From CAUTNH01 sp963543845 (GTDB taxonomy: Bacteria > Bacillota_I > Bacilli_A > Acholeplasmatales > Acholeplasmataceae): a DNA stretch of 26,238 nt. Positions within the stretch are counted from its first letter, which is position 1. Each line of letters begins with the position of its first letter. The stretch is from contig CAUUCL010000014.1 of NCBI GenBank assembly GCA_963543845.1, positions 1 to 26,238 on the forward strand, written 5' to 3'. A program made the position numbers and the translations under genes. Positions 1-10,690 of this stretch are shown one piece after another. The notes beneath the pieces are model-generated. The model did no database searches. It was not told the DNA's origin and saw nothing but the letters and a program-made list of their open reading frames with translations.

Positions 1-1
1 T

Positions 2-3000
2 GAAAAGCTAAAAGAAGAGTTCGTTAAAAAAGAGGAAGAGTTTGCTAAAAATCAAGCGGAGCTTGATGGAATGCAAACAAAATATGAGGAAAATTTAACA
101 AACTTTTCTGAGAATATTAAAGAAGAATTTGAAGAAATTAACAAAGAATCTAGCAAGGTTGTAAATAAAACAGTAATAACTTCTACAAACATTGAAAGAC
201 ATATAGAAAAACATGTTGAAAAAGAAGTAGAAATTAGAAATGTTGAAAATAATATAGTTACTAACTCTTATAGTGAAAATAATGATGTGGCGACTCAGCC
301 TAATATAATACCTGCTGAAGTGGGACATTATGATATTGCTAACATAGATGAAAAATCTGATTTAATAGTATTTGAACCACAAAAACAAGACCTTGTATTA
401 TATGAACAACTTGAAACTAATAAAATACATCGTAGAAGTATGCTATCTTTATTTTTAATAATTTTTGCATTCTTTCTTATAGTTGTATTAGGTGCAGGTG
501 TTTATAAGCTTTTAACAACTTATACACTATTAAAATTAGATAATTTTGATTTAACACCTAAAAATGATGAGGCACTTTCGCCTTTAGCAGATAAAACATT
601 AACTGTATCACCTTATAGTTTTAGTGGGGATCTTGATTTAAGAAAATACTATACTTCTAAATCATCTACACTTAATTTTGAATACTATGAAAAAACAAGT
701 GAGACAAGTGAGTATACAGATGTTAAATACATTAAGAGAATTTCATTATCTGATGTATATGAAAATAGATATCAACAAAGTAGATATGTTGCTAAAGTAA
801 TGTTTAAAACTGTTAGAAAATACTACTATGTTAATCTAGAATTTGATTATAAGAATGTAATAAATTTAAAAACACCAAAAGGTGATGTTGTTGCATCTTG
901 GAAAGATTATTTAGAATATCCAGGAACATATAAAGGCTTTTTTGAAAAAGAGTTAAGAGAAAAAGGTAAAAAGATTTTAAATCCGTTCACATCTAAAAAT
1001 GATCCAATAAATCGTGATATTGAAACATGGTTTTTAGATGAGAAAAGAAAAGAAAGATTTAATCATAATAGATTAGTAGATATTAAAAGAAATAGATCTA
1101 TTAAAGAAAATATAATTTACTCAAATAACGCTTTTACTAATAACTTTAATGTTTTATATCAGTTTTTATATAAAGATAATGTTTATGGAGAATTTAATGC
1201 TAAGGCTAATGATGCTATTAGCGATAAAGATTATCTAAAAACACTTGAGCAAGTAATTCCATATCCATCTATGGAAATTAGTGGACAAGGTACTTACTTT
1301 AATCCAAGAGATTATGTTGATGCTAAAAAATACTATAAACTTATTGGTTGGTATTATCTTGAAAATTATCCTGAGGTAGGAATTAAAAAGGGTGATGAAT
1401 TTAATATTGATAACCCAGTTCCAAGTGTACCTTATATGACATATAAAATAGGACCTAAATTTGAAAGAATTGCAATGGATATTTATTATATGTCAGAAGA
1501 AGATATCTTAAGAGATGAAAAAGACTACTCTTTAACTGATAAGAAAAAGACAATGGCAACTTTAACTAAACAAAGTGATGGAAGCTATAACTTTACTTAT
1601 ACATTAAATCAAAGAGCTAAAGAATTTGAAGAAAAATATTTTGTAAAATGGATTTTCAAAAGTGGTGAAAAAATAAACGATAATGATAATTTTGATATTT
1701 CCAAAGTAGATTTTGAAAATACCAAAGTATATGCGTATCCATATTATGAAAAATACATTTACACTGAATTTAGTCTTTTAAACCTTGAGGAATTAAAACT
1801 TGAAAAAATAAAGGGCAAAAAGAATGAATCTATAAAAAGTAAAAAAGATAAATTAGATGCCATTTTAAATACTATCGGTCAAGTTGAAAATTATCGTGAA
1901 CATGAAAATGAATTTGATGGATATTATCTTTTAGATGGATCTGAACTTACTGATGATTTAACTTTTGAACAAATTCTAAAATATGGTAATAAAGTAGTAA
2001 TTAGATATAAAAAGGTTCCAATTTCTATAACATTTAAAAGATACTACTACAATCAAGATGTAAAAAATACTGTAAGTGAAGATATTCAAACATTTTCTAA
2101 ATTTTACAGAACAGGTATTGACACATTAGGAGATGTTGTAAACGAATATAAAGATGAAATAAAAAATCAATTTCCTGATTATATTATGGAAAGTAAAGCA
2201 GATGACTTTAATTTAAAACCAGTTGATATTTATAAATTTCATCTATCAATTACTTTAAAGGCTCCAAGTATCAAACTTCAAGTAAAAGTTAAAGATAATA
2301 TGAATTATGTAACATATACAGTCTTTAAAGATCAAGCACTTCCAATGGATATAAATTATCTAGGAAATGAGGAAATTAAAGGCTACAAGATTTATAAATT
2401 TGAAAATGGAATGCCAATGGATACTGATATTACTTTATACAAAAATGATAATTTAAATACTTTAGTATCGCTTGAAAATAACGATAAAACATTTATTGCA
2501 GATGCAATTATGCAAAGAATGAGAACAGGTGTAATTGAGATTGAAAAAATCTTTATAGATGATCATAAAGATAAAAGCGATCCTAACTTTATTAGAAAAT
2601 ATATTGTTAAAGAAAAACTTAGAAATCTTCCACTTGGTGATAAACCAGGAGATCCACAAAATGGATATTATGAACAATCTGGATATAAAATTGATGAATT
2701 TATCAAGCCAAAAGAAGAAGAAATTTCAGATTATGATAGATTTGAATTTGAAAAAATGGATGGTGTATGGCCAGATTACCAAAATAAGGAAACTAAGTTT
2801 ACATACTATTATAGACTTGCTGCAATGAAATCACATATGGGAACAAGAACAACTAACTTATCTTCTGTTGATGCCCCATTTATGAGTTTAGATTTTACTA
2901 TTGAAGAAAAAATTGGAGATACTGAAGAATTTAAAGAATATGAGAAACGACTAAAAAGCTATATTAAAAATGAGGTAGGAACTGATGAAGATTTCGAAAA

Positions 3001-3172
3001 ACACATTAAACACGTTACTGTTCCATATCGTTTTTCACCTGAGATACAAAGTAGAATCTCATATGCAGAATTTAAAAATTTAGTAGTTAGTAAAGAATGG
3101 TTAAAACATCCTTTATATATTGAAGGAAATGTAAATGCTACTAGTTTTGATGTTGTAGTAGAAAAAGTTTGA
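2..3172 (+). CDS. Large type II membrane surface protein with coiled-coil cytoplasmic tail (5' partial)
   Basis: The reading frame is open from base 2, so the gene begins upstream of the window and the Met codon at 71 is internal. The first 60 or so visible residues are rich in Glu and Lys with heptad-like spacing, which suggests a coiled coil. One membrane helix lies at about residues 146-170 of the visible part. An Arg-Arg pair precedes it, so the positive-inside rule puts the N-terminus in the cytoplasm and the roughly 880-residue C-terminal part outside. The outside part has InlB-like repeat signatures: an aromatic-IGWYY motif near residue 443, and a later unit with the pattern YKIYKFENG, then DTDITLY. 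It ends in TGA, 9 bases before the next gene, which shares its layout. I infer a surface or adhesion role with an internal anchor; the exact function is unknown. Confidence 0.85.
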   Translation, partial: EKLKEEFVKKEEEFAKNQAELDGMQTKYEENLTNFSENIKEEFEEINKESSKVVNKTVITSTNIERHIEKHVEKEVEIRNVENNIVTNSYSENNDVATQPNIIPAEVGHYDIANIDEKSDLIVFEPQKQDLVLYEQLETNKIHRRSMLSLFLIIFAFFLIVVLGAGVYKLLTTYTLLKLDNFDLTPKNDEALSPLADKTLTVSPYSFSGDLDLRKYYTSKSSTLNFEYYEKTSETSEYTDVKYIKRISLSDVYENRYQQSRYVAKVMFKTVRKYYYVNLEFDYKNVINLKTPKGDVVASWKDYLEYPGTYKGFFEKELREKGKKILNPFTSKNDPINRDIETWFLDEKRKERFNHNRLVDIKRNRSIKENIIYSNNAFTNNFNVLYQFLYKDNVYGEFNAKANDAISDKDYLKTLEQVIPYPSMEISGQGTYFNPRDYVDAKKYYKLIGWYYLENYPEVGIKKGDEFNIDNPVPSVPYMTYKIGPKFERIAMDIYYMSEEDILRDEKDYSLTDKKKTMATLTKQSDGSYNFTYTLNQRAKEFEEKYFVKWIFKSGEKINDNDNFDISKVDFENTKVYAYPYYEKYIYTEFSLLNLEELKLEKIKGKKNESIKSKKDKLDAILNTIGQVENYREHENEFDGYYLLDGSELTDDLTFEQILKYGNKVVIRYKKVPISITFKRYYYNQDVKNTVSEDIQTFSKFYRTGIDTLGDVVNEYKDEIKNQFPDYIMESKADDFNLKPVDIYKFHLSITLKAPSIKLQVKVKDNMNYVTYTVFKDQALPMDINYLGNEEIKGYKIYKFENGMPMDTDITLYKNDNLNTLVSLENNDKTFIADAIMQRMRTGVIEIEKIFIDDHKDKSDPNFIRKYIVKEKLRNLPLGDKPGDPQNGYYEQSGYKIDEFIKPKEEEISDYDRFEFEKMDGVWPDYQNKETKFTYYYRLAAMKSHMGTRTTNLSSVDAPFMSLDFTIEEKIGDTEEFKEYEKRLKSYIKNEVGTDEDFEKHIKHVTVPYRFSPEIQSRISYAEFKNLVVSKEWLKHPLYIEGNVNATSFDVVVEKV

Positions 3173-3181
3173 AGGTAGAAT

Positions 3182-6100
3182 ATGAAAAATAATTTTAAAA
3201 ATAAATTATATGAAGAAGAAATTGAACAAGTAGATTTAGTTGATGCTAATGATGCAGTTGAAGAAATTGTATCAGATGATTCAAACAATAATCATAACGA
3301 TGAGAGCGTAGTTGAAGTATCTCAAGTTTTAGTTGCAACAACCGATACAAGTTTTGAAGATGTTAGAAGAAAAAATAAGATTAAAACTAGAAAATGGATT
3401 GTAGCCTTATTTTTTACAGCTCTTATTCTTCTTGGTTTATCGCTTTTCTTAGTATGGCTTATAAAAAGTCAATTTCTAAAACCTAATCCAATTAGTGAGA
3501 TTAGCAAGTATATTAAAAGTAGAGACAATGATATTTTATCGGTTGATAATGAAAAAATAACATACTCACCTGATAAATTTAATCACCATCTTAAAGCAAC
3601 CGACCTTGCTGATATGCTTTTAAGAAGCAATGAAGATTATAAAGATTATAAATTTACCTTTTATAATAAAGAAACTAATAGGGTTGTTAAAAGATTAGAA
3701 CTAGATGATATTTTAGATTATAAGAATAACATTTATCTTAGAGTTTTAGTTGATGCTAAAAGCAAAAACCCATTTGATTTAAAAGAGGGCAGCTTCAAAG
3801 ATTTACCACTTAGAATTGATTTATCTAAACACTTGTTTTTGTTTAATGAGCAAAACAAGCTTATTTATAACTCTAGAAAAGATGAAACTTTATTAAAAGT
3901 TAGAGAGATAATGAAAAGTGGTAAAAGTTTTAAAGATGCATTTTATACTCATCTTCATACTGCTTTAAAAGAGGTTTATCTAGAAAATGGTAAGTTAAAT
4001 CCAATTTATGAGAAGATGTTTTTTGAAATGGGAAGACATGACTTTTTAAAAGAAAGTGAAATTGAGACTCTTCTTATAAAAAACACTATTCCTAATAAGT
4101 TATATTTAGATAATATATTTGAATATAAATTTGATACTATTTTCCGTTTTCATGATGAGCTAAACGATAGATATTATGAGTATAAGGCAAGTCTTAATGA
4201 GGAGTTAAATTTTCAAACATTAAATTATATTAGAAAAAAGATTAGTCTTTTAAAAAATAATTATTATCTAAAAGATTCAACAGGGCATGATTTTATCTCA
4301 AACGATGGCAAGAAAGCTCTTGCAAGTCTTGAGGATTGTTATGAGATAGTAAACTTTATTCTAGATAAAAATAACCTTAATTCAACTTATGATTATGGTA
4401 AGAGAGTTTATCATCCAGATGGAAAGACATTTGTGGAAAAGGTGTTAAATAAAGAATATAAAGTAATAAATTCATACCAAAATATCGTAAGAAGAAAAGC
4501 TTATATGCTTTTTAAAACAAGCGATAATGAATTAGTTGATTATCAAAAATTAGACACAGGCGATATTAGTAAAATGCCACTTGATTTATCAAGTATTTAC
4601 TTTAATGAAAATAAAAAATACTTTGATTCAAAAACTCAAGAATTTGCTGGATGGAGAGTATTAAATGATGGAAGCGAGATAACATTTAACAATATTAAAA
4701 AAGGTATTTTTTATAATTTTAATCAAGATATCGTTCTTGAACCAATTATTAAAAATAGAGTAAATCTTTTAGTAAATCTTCCACATTCAGACTATAAACC
4801 AAGAACAGAAAGTGATAAGAATTATTCGCTTTTAAATTTTAACTTAAGTGAAGATGATAATATCTATGAGGTTTTAAATGAGTTTAGAAGTCAAAGATTA
4901 ACTCATATTAGTGAGTTTTCAAATGCTAATGATTTTTTAGGAATGTATACAGATCCTAACTATCTATCTAAAATTGACAAAGATGTTAAAGCAAAAGATT
5001 TAATTTCTAATAATATTGTTTACTTTAAATATAAAATAACTTATTACAAAATCGATTTTCCTGAATATTTTAAAAAGGAATATAGTGATTTAATTAAAGC
5101 TTCTAATTTAAATATTCCAATTAATGAAGAGATGGATGTTGTATCTGGTAAGCTTTTAAGTCAAACTTATCTTGATATATTGCATGCTAAAAATTTAACA
5201 ACAGGATTATCTAATTTACTTAATTCTTACTATATTGAAAAAAATGATGTAATCTTTTCTAAATTTGGAGGAGTTATCAATCTTTTAATTAAGGAAGAAT
5301 TAAAAACAAATATTAAAGCATTAGTATATGATCAAAATACATCTGATTTTGTATTTGAAAGTCTTGCAATAAGAAAATATAGCAGACTTCCTAAAATAAA
5401 GGATTCTTTAAGATATGATGATCCAACTAGAGTACAAACTAATGATGGCACTGAAAAGCTAAATTATATATCATATCCATATGCAGTATTTAATGGGGTT
5501 GTTTATAAAATTTCAGCAATTAGTAAAACTCATAACTTTACTGAGATATTAAATGAAGAGGATTTAATCAACAGTTTAAAATTTATTAGTTTTGGCGGCG
5601 AGTTTTATTATTCAGTATTTTTAAAGATTGAAAAAATAGAAAAAGAATATAAGTATGATGTTAGTTATGAAGGAAAGAAGATTTTTGAAAAAGCTGATAA
5701 GTCAAATTTATATGCTTTTGATTATGTTGGACTTTCAATTGATAAAGAACTTGCTAAAAATGGTTTAAAATTGCAAACTCCTGAGGATTTCTTTCCATCA
5801 GATTATAAAGAAAAAGCAGCTGAGTTTTTACATGATGAAAAATATGTAGTTCATTATGTTGCTAAAAAATACTACTTTGATGATTTAAAATATCTAAATG
5901 TTAGATTAAAATATAAAGGCGATATGGAAGAGTCAGAGCATGTAGTTGCGCTTCCGTTTGTATTTACAAGTGATTATAAAGACAGAAAATATTTTGCTGA
6001 AGGTAAAAATTTATATACTGACTATGATGGAGTAAAAAATATTATTAGAACAATACGTTATTTATATAAAAAAGAAACAATCGATGATTTTGATTTTTAT

Positions 6101-6238
6101 GAAATAAATGGTTTTGCAAGGTATTTAGATAATAATGAATATAAGACTTTAATATTTAGAAATGAACCTACTGGCTCTTATCTTGATTATACAATTAGAG
6201 ATGGTATGTTCTATGAAATTGCATGTTATAAAAAGTAG
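3182..6238 (+). CDS. Large type II membrane surface protein, paralog of the preceding gene
   Basis: This 1018-residue protein starts at an ATG preceded by an AAGG-type ribosome site 5-9 bases upstream, inside the gap after the previous stop. Residues 1-60 are acidic. A basic stretch (RRKNKIKTRK) and one membrane helix at about residues 71-94 follow, so the N-terminus is predicted cytoplasmic and about 920 residues are outside. Just beyond the helix there is a YSP motif and a 'VVKRLELDDI' segment that parallels 'YIKRISLSDV' at the same place in the upstream protein. An InlB-like unit (FAGWRVLNDG, then ILEPI-type closing strand) lies near residue 486. I read it as a divergent tandem duplicate of its neighbour, co-transcribed with it. 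No catalytic motif is seen. Confidence 0.85.
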   Translation: MKNNFKNKLYEEEIEQVDLVDANDAVEEIVSDDSNNNHNDESVVEVSQVLVATTDTSFEDVRRKNKIKTRKWIVALFFTALILLGLSLFLVWLIKSQFLKPNPISEISKYIKSRDNDILSVDNEKITYSPDKFNHHLKATDLADMLLRSNEDYKDYKFTFYNKETNRVVKRLELDDILDYKNNIYLRVLVDAKSKNPFDLKEGSFKDLPLRIDLSKHLFLFNEQNKLIYNSRKDETLLKVREIMKSGKSFKDAFYTHLHTALKEVYLENGKLNPIYEKMFFEMGRHDFLKESEIETLLIKNTIPNKLYLDNIFEYKFDTIFRFHDELNDRYYEYKASLNEELNFQTLNYIRKKISLLKNNYYLKDSTGHDFISNDGKKALASLEDCYEIVNFILDKNNLNSTYDYGKRVYHPDGKTFVEKVLNKEYKVINSYQNIVRRKAYMLFKTSDNELVDYQKLDTGDISKMPLDLSSIYFNENKKYFDSKTQEFAGWRVLNDGSEITFNNIKKGIFYNFNQDIVLEPIIKNRVNLLVNLPHSDYKPRTESDKNYSLLNFNLSEDDNIYEVLNEFRSQRLTHISEFSNANDFLGMYTDPNYLSKIDKDVKAKDLISNNIVYFKYKITYYKIDFPEYFKKEYSDLIKASNLNIPINEEMDVVSGKLLSQTYLDILHAKNLTTGLSNLLNSYYIEKNDVIFSKFGGVINLLIKEELKTNIKALVYDQNTSDFVFESLAIRKYSRLPKIKDSLRYDDPTRVQTNDGTEKLNYISYPYAVFNGVVYKISAISKTHNFTEILNEEDLINSLKFISFGGEFYYSVFLKIEKIEKEYKYDVSYEGKKIFEKADKSNLYAFDYVGLSIDKELAKNGLKLQTPEDFFPSDYKEKAAEFLHDEKYVVHYVAKKYYFDDLKYLNVRLKYKGDMEESEHVVALPFVFTSDYKDRKYFAEGKNLYTDYDGVKNIIRTIRYLYKKETIDDFDFYEINGFARYLDNNEYKTLIFRNEPTGSYLDYTIRDGMFYEIACYKK

Positions 6239-6247
6239 GATGGTTAT

Positions 6248-9200
6248 ATGAAAAAAATAATTGCATATGTGTTTTTAACATTTGGTTTATTTTTATTTTC
6301 TGCTTGTAGAATAAATAAAAATCCTGATGTTATAAAAAATCAAAAATATGAAATAACATACCATTATAAAGATAATGATTTTAAAGATAAAGAAGATAAG
6401 ATTCAATACAGTAAAGATCAAATTGTTAACAAACCTGAAAAAGAGTTTACAAACGATATAAAATCTCACAGACTTGTTGGATGGAAATATAATGAAGAGA
6501 TTTTTGAATTTGGTAAGACAATATCTCAAAATATTGATCTATACGCTATTTATGAAAAGAAGAAGTTTGAAGTTAAAACTTTAGTTGATGGTGTTGAAAA
6601 TATAAAATCAGTTGAATATGATACACCGCTTTATAAAGTTGGTTTAACTGAACCAAAGAAAGATTATCATGAATTTGTTGGTTGGTATAAAGATGGCAAT
6701 AAAGTTGATCGTAATTTTAGTATTACCGATAATTTAGAACTTGTTGCAAAATTTAAACCAATTGATATTCCTGTTGAAATTTCTTTTGAAAAAGATTCAA
6801 ATGGTGATGATATTTGGGAGATAGTTAAGGTTCCTTATGGAAGTACTCTTTCAAAAGCAAATTTAACTCATAATAACATCTACTATGGTAAAGGTATTGA
6901 AAACCCTCAAAATAAAAGTCAAAAGTTAGTAGGCTTTTTAAATGATAATTTTCCATTTGATGTGTTAAATGAAAAAATCACTTCTGAAGGAAATAAAATT
7001 AAACCTGAATGGGGAGAGAGAAAACTAAGATACACATTAAATTTACCTGATAAAAAAATAACTGAATTAACTGATTATAATGGTGGAATATTGCATTCAA
7101 TCAATGATTTTCCATTATATGAAAATAAATACTTTGATGGAGTTTATACTAAGGGAAATAATAAGATAGATTCAAATTATAAATTATTAAAAGATAATGA
7201 AGAATTTGATGTAAGATATCATGATGGTCTTCCAAGTAGCGCTTATAATTATTTTCTGGATGAAAATAATAACCATATAATAAGCGGAATAAAAAATGAC
7301 TATTTTGGAGAATTTACAATTCCAGATGAGATAAATGGTAAAAAGGTTACTAAAATTGCAAGTGGTGCATTTGCTAATTTTACTAGAATAAAAAAAGTTA
7401 AATTTAATAAATATATAACTGAAATTCCAGATACTTTATTTTATAATTGTAAAAGTCTTAAAGAAATAGATGTTGACTATTCTAAAATTACTTATATAGG
7501 CAATCAAGCATTTTCGGGTTGTTCTAATTTAAAAGAATTTAAATTTGATGAGTCTAAGATTACAAAAATAGGATATTCAGCATTTGAAGAGTGTACAAGT
7601 TTAAAAAAGGCGATATTTCCAAGTACCTTAAAGAAAATAGGAAAAGCGGCTTTTATAAATTGCGAAAATTTAGAGGAGATAATTTTAAGACAAGTTGAGG
7701 AAATCGGAGATAGTTCCTTTGAGAATTGCTTTAAACTAAAACTTGTTGAAATTCCTTCAACTCTTAGAATTATTTCTGAGTCAGCATTTAGAAATAATAA
7801 AAGCTTAGAGCGTGTAATATTTCCTAATAATCTTTTAAAGATATTATCATATGCTTTTAAAGATTGTCCAAAACTTGAAACATATACTATTCCAGAAAGT
7901 CTTGATGAGCTAGGTCATGAGATGTTTGATAAAAACGATGATGTCAAAGTTTTAAACCTGCCAAATGTAAGAAGATTAGATAGTAGATCTTTTGCAAATT
8001 TTAAAAATTTAGAGGAAGTTAAAATAAATACACTTCTATCTCTTCGTGTAGATGCATTTTTAAATGCACCTAAATTTAAGAAAATTACTGTTAAAGAATA
8101 TAAACTAGAAGGAGAACATCACTATCTAAGTGATTTCGGTGTTTCTGTTGATATTTTAGAAAAACTTTCATCAGAACCTTACGAACACCATTGGAAAGAA
8201 TTCGTAATGAAAAAAGAAGCCATAATTGATTTACCTGATAAAAAGTTGAGGCTTAATGATTTTCAAGTTAAAAAAATAGTAATGTCAGATGATGTAAAAA
8301 CTTCTAATATAAAATTTTATGATGATAGTTTAGAATATGTGTATATTGGAAAAAACTTTGATGATAAAGAAGCAGCTTATTCAATTTTAGAATCTATAAG
8401 ACCGTATCAAGGTCAAGTTGTTGAGTTTAGTAGTGAAAATAAAATAATAAAAGAATATAAAGGTTTTTATTATATTAACAGAAGCACAAAACCAGACTTT
8501 TTAGAAAATCCAGAGTACTGGCTTGTAGGTGCAAAGGATAGCAGTCAAACTACTCTTGATTTAATAGATGGTTTTTATGAAAGTGAACTTCATATGTATT
8601 CTAATGGACTTTTTAAAGATGGAATACCTAAAATTGAAAAAATTATAGTTAATAATATAACTACAAATAAAATTCTTTGGCATCGTTTTGTAAGATATGA
8701 ATATTTAAAATATGTAGAATTAAATAAAAATTCAACTAATAAATACACTATGAAAAATGGCTGTGTCTACAATAAGAATGAAAGTATTTGCTATTTTTCT
8801 CCAGTTGCTCTTGAAATGGATGAATTCGTAATTCCTAAAAATCAACCTGCTGATGAGGCACTTTTCTTACAAAATAAAAATATTAAAACTTTTAAAATTG
8901 AAGATAATCAAAATGGGCCTATTTGGTTTGTAAATAGTGCTAAAAAATATGTGTATAGAAAAGCATATGGTAGGATGAATCTTGAAAGATATTTCGGTGA
9001 TGATGAAGAGTTTGTTATAGATAATAGCGATCCTATTGATTCTTTAACAGGTAATGCATTTAGTGGTAATAATTTAAGGCTTAGAAGAGTAGTTTTAGAC
9101 AGGGATAGATTTAAAGGGCATCAAAATCTTTATTTATATCGTGAAACTGAGGTAGAGTTTAGGAGAAATTTAGAAACAACTTTATATGTTCAAAAAGACG

Positions 9201-10627
9201 AAAAATATAAAAACGATAAAATGACTTTAATAATATCAGGAACAACTACTAAGTTTACCCAAAGATTTGAATGTGAACTAGAAACAATTATTGGCTCTGA
9301 AAAACTAGTTGAAATTGGTGAATCCGCATTTGCTCGTCAAAAACTAATTGAAGAATTTGATTTTGCAAGTACTGAAAAAATAGGTCAACTAGCCTTTAAA
9401 GAAAGCGGATTAAAATCGCTTAAAAATCTTAGGAAAAGCGCTCATGTTGAAAGCTCTGCATTTGCAGAATGTCAAAATCTAAAAGAAGCCTATTTTGGTG
9501 AAAATTATGCTGAAGATGCATATACTCGCTGTGAAAATATTGAAAAGATTGTTATTGATAAGACTGAAGCAGACTTAAATATGGGTAGGTTTTCAAATAA
9601 AATAAGTCATGTAGAAATTACAGATAAGGTTACTAAATTAAATTGGATGTGGAATGTTCCATCAGATCAAGTCGATAAGCATAAGCAAAAGAATAATTTA
9701 CAAACTGAGCTTGTATTATCTAAAAATTTAAAGCAAATACAAGGGATTGAATTGCTATTTCCTCATCTTAAAAAATTAACAATTAACTCGCCTAATTTTA
9801 ATGTTAGTTATGCAAATGAGCAAAATGGATTTGAAAATTTAGAAGAGTTAGTTTTTGGAAAAGATGTATCTTTTAGTCAAAGTTGGGAATTACCTGGATT
9901 TTTAAGTGTTCTTAAAAAGCTTACTAAACTTGAAATACATCCTGATAATCATAATTTCAACATTGTAAACGATTGTCTTTTAAATAGTGATGGTACGATG
10001 CTTATAAGATGTATAAGTCAGGGTGATACAATAGATGTTCCTGATACTGTTAATTATATACTTGATTATTTTGCAAATACTGCTCCAAATGCTAAAAAGA
10101 TGGTAACTGGAAAAAATATTCAAAAGATTTTAAATATGCCTAAATCGATAACTGAAGTTACTTTAAAATCAAATGATTTAGAAATTGATAATTTAGTTGA
10201 TAGAGGTATTGAAGTTATAAATATTGGAAATGAGATAAACGAGAATAAAGTAATTGAAATAGCAACTAGATTTAAGAAAGTTAAACGCATTAAATTACTA
10301 GACGGAAATACTTTTGTAAATCAAAAAGATGAAGTCTTTTATTCAAAAGATAATAAAAGGCTAATTGCATATCCTGCGTATTTAAAAAAGAAAGAATTTA
10401 AAGTTCCAAGACATGTTGAAGAAATAACAGCATCATTTAATGAGAATAATTATCTTGAAAGATTATATATTCCAAAAGAACTTGATATATTTAGTGGTAA
10501 TGTTAATCACTGTTATAGACTTACAATAATTGTTGAAAAAGGTGCTAAGTTTCAAAAAAAATCTAATATGAATATATTTAACCCAACTTACCAATTTATC
10601 ATATGGGATGCTATATTTGATTATTAA
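6248..10627 (+). CDS. Giant lipoprotein with InlB B-repeats and BspA-type leucine-rich repeats
   Basis: This 1459-residue protein starts at ATG with an AGGATGG ribosome site, 9 bases after the preceding stop. Residues 1-20 form a lipoprotein signal peptide with lipobox FSAC, so Cys20 is the expected lipid-modified residue. Two Listeria-Bacteroides (InlB B) repeats follow, with RLVGWKYN near residue 75 and EFVGWYKDG near residue 142. Residues of about 347-610 are BspA-type leucine-rich repeats (LRR_5). They recur as 'GxxAFxxCxxLKEI' units such as GNQAFSGCSNLKEF and IGKAAFINCENLEEI. A second, more degenerate block lies at about 915-1115 (IGESAFARQKL, ESSAFAECQNLKEA). LRR_5 and B-repeats are typical of surface and adhesion proteins. 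It is the last gene of the operon and is followed by a strong terminator. Confidence 0.9.
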   Translation: MKKIIAYVFLTFGLFLFSACRINKNPDVIKNQKYEITYHYKDNDFKDKEDKIQYSKDQIVNKPEKEFTNDIKSHRLVGWKYNEEIFEFGKTISQNIDLYAIYEKKKFEVKTLVDGVENIKSVEYDTPLYKVGLTEPKKDYHEFVGWYKDGNKVDRNFSITDNLELVAKFKPIDIPVEISFEKDSNGDDIWEIVKVPYGSTLSKANLTHNNIYYGKGIENPQNKSQKLVGFLNDNFPFDVLNEKITSEGNKIKPEWGERKLRYTLNLPDKKITELTDYNGGILHSINDFPLYENKYFDGVYTKGNNKIDSNYKLLKDNEEFDVRYHDGLPSSAYNYFLDENNNHIISGIKNDYFGEFTIPDEINGKKVTKIASGAFANFTRIKKVKFNKYITEIPDTLFYNCKSLKEIDVDYSKITYIGNQAFSGCSNLKEFKFDESKITKIGYSAFEECTSLKKAIFPSTLKKIGKAAFINCENLEEIILRQVEEIGDSSFENCFKLKLVEIPSTLRIISESAFRNNKSLERVIFPNNLLKILSYAFKDCPKLETYTIPESLDELGHEMFDKNDDVKVLNLPNVRRLDSRSFANFKNLEEVKINTLLSLRVDAFLNAPKFKKITVKEYKLEGEHHYLSDFGVSVDILEKLSSEPYEHHWKEFVMKKEAIIDLPDKKLRLNDFQVKKIVMSDDVKTSNIKFYDDSLEYVYIGKNFDDKEAAYSILESIRPYQGQVVEFSSENKIIKEYKGFYYINRSTKPDFLENPEYWLVGAKDSSQTTLDLIDGFYESELHMYSNGLFKDGIPKIEKIIVNNITTNKILWHRFVRYEYLKYVELNKNSTNKYTMKNGCVYNKNESICYFSPVALEMDEFVIPKNQPADEALFLQNKNIKTFKIEDNQNGPIWFVNSAKKYVYRKAYGRMNLERYFGDDEEFVIDNSDPIDSLTGNAFSGNNLRLRRVVLDRDRFKGHQNLYLYRETEVEFRRNLETTLYVQKDEKYKNDKMTLIISGTTTKFTQRFECELETIIGSEKLVEIGESAFARQKLIEEFDFASTEKIGQLAFKESGLKSLKNLRKSAHVESSAFAECQNLKEAYFGENYAEDAYTRCENIEKIVIDKTEADLNMGRFSNKISHVEITDKVTKLNWMWNVPSDQVDKHKQKNNLQTELVLSKNLKQIQGIELLFPHLKKLTINSPNFNVSYANEQNGFENLEELVFGKDVSFSQSWELPGFLSVLKKLTKLEIHPDNHNFNIVNDCLLNSDGTMLIRCISQGDTIDVPDTVNYILDYFANTAPNAKKMVTGKNIQKILNMPKSITEVTLKSNDLEIDNLVDRGIEVINIGNEINENKVIEIATRFKKVKRIKLLDGNTFVNQKDEVFYSKDNKRLIAYPAYLKKKEFKVPRHVEEITASFNENNYLERLYIPKELDIFSGNVNHCYRLTIIVEKGAKFQKKSNMNIFNPTYQFIIWDAIFDY

Positions 10628-10637
10628 TTAGTCATTA

Positions 10638-10666
10638 AAGGCCTGCGAGAGATCGTAGGCCTTTTT
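10638..10666 (+). terminator. Rho-independent terminator after the surface-protein operon
   Basis: A 10-bp stem (AAGGCCTGCG with CGTAGGCCTT, one G-T pair) closes a 6-base loop AGAGAT and runs into five T residues. It begins 10 bases after the stop of the giant LRR lipoprotein. Its shape and stem sequence resemble the terminator after the second giant lipoprotein near 25623. Confidence 0.9.
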
Positions 10667-10690
10667 ATTAAGATTAGATTAAACAAGATT

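Noticed and set aside
6248..10627. Reading the LRR/InlB-repeat lipoprotein as an internalin virulence factor
   Set aside because: The repeats are BspA-type LRR_5 and B-repeats, found widely in commensals; no specific internalin domain order or sorting signal is present.
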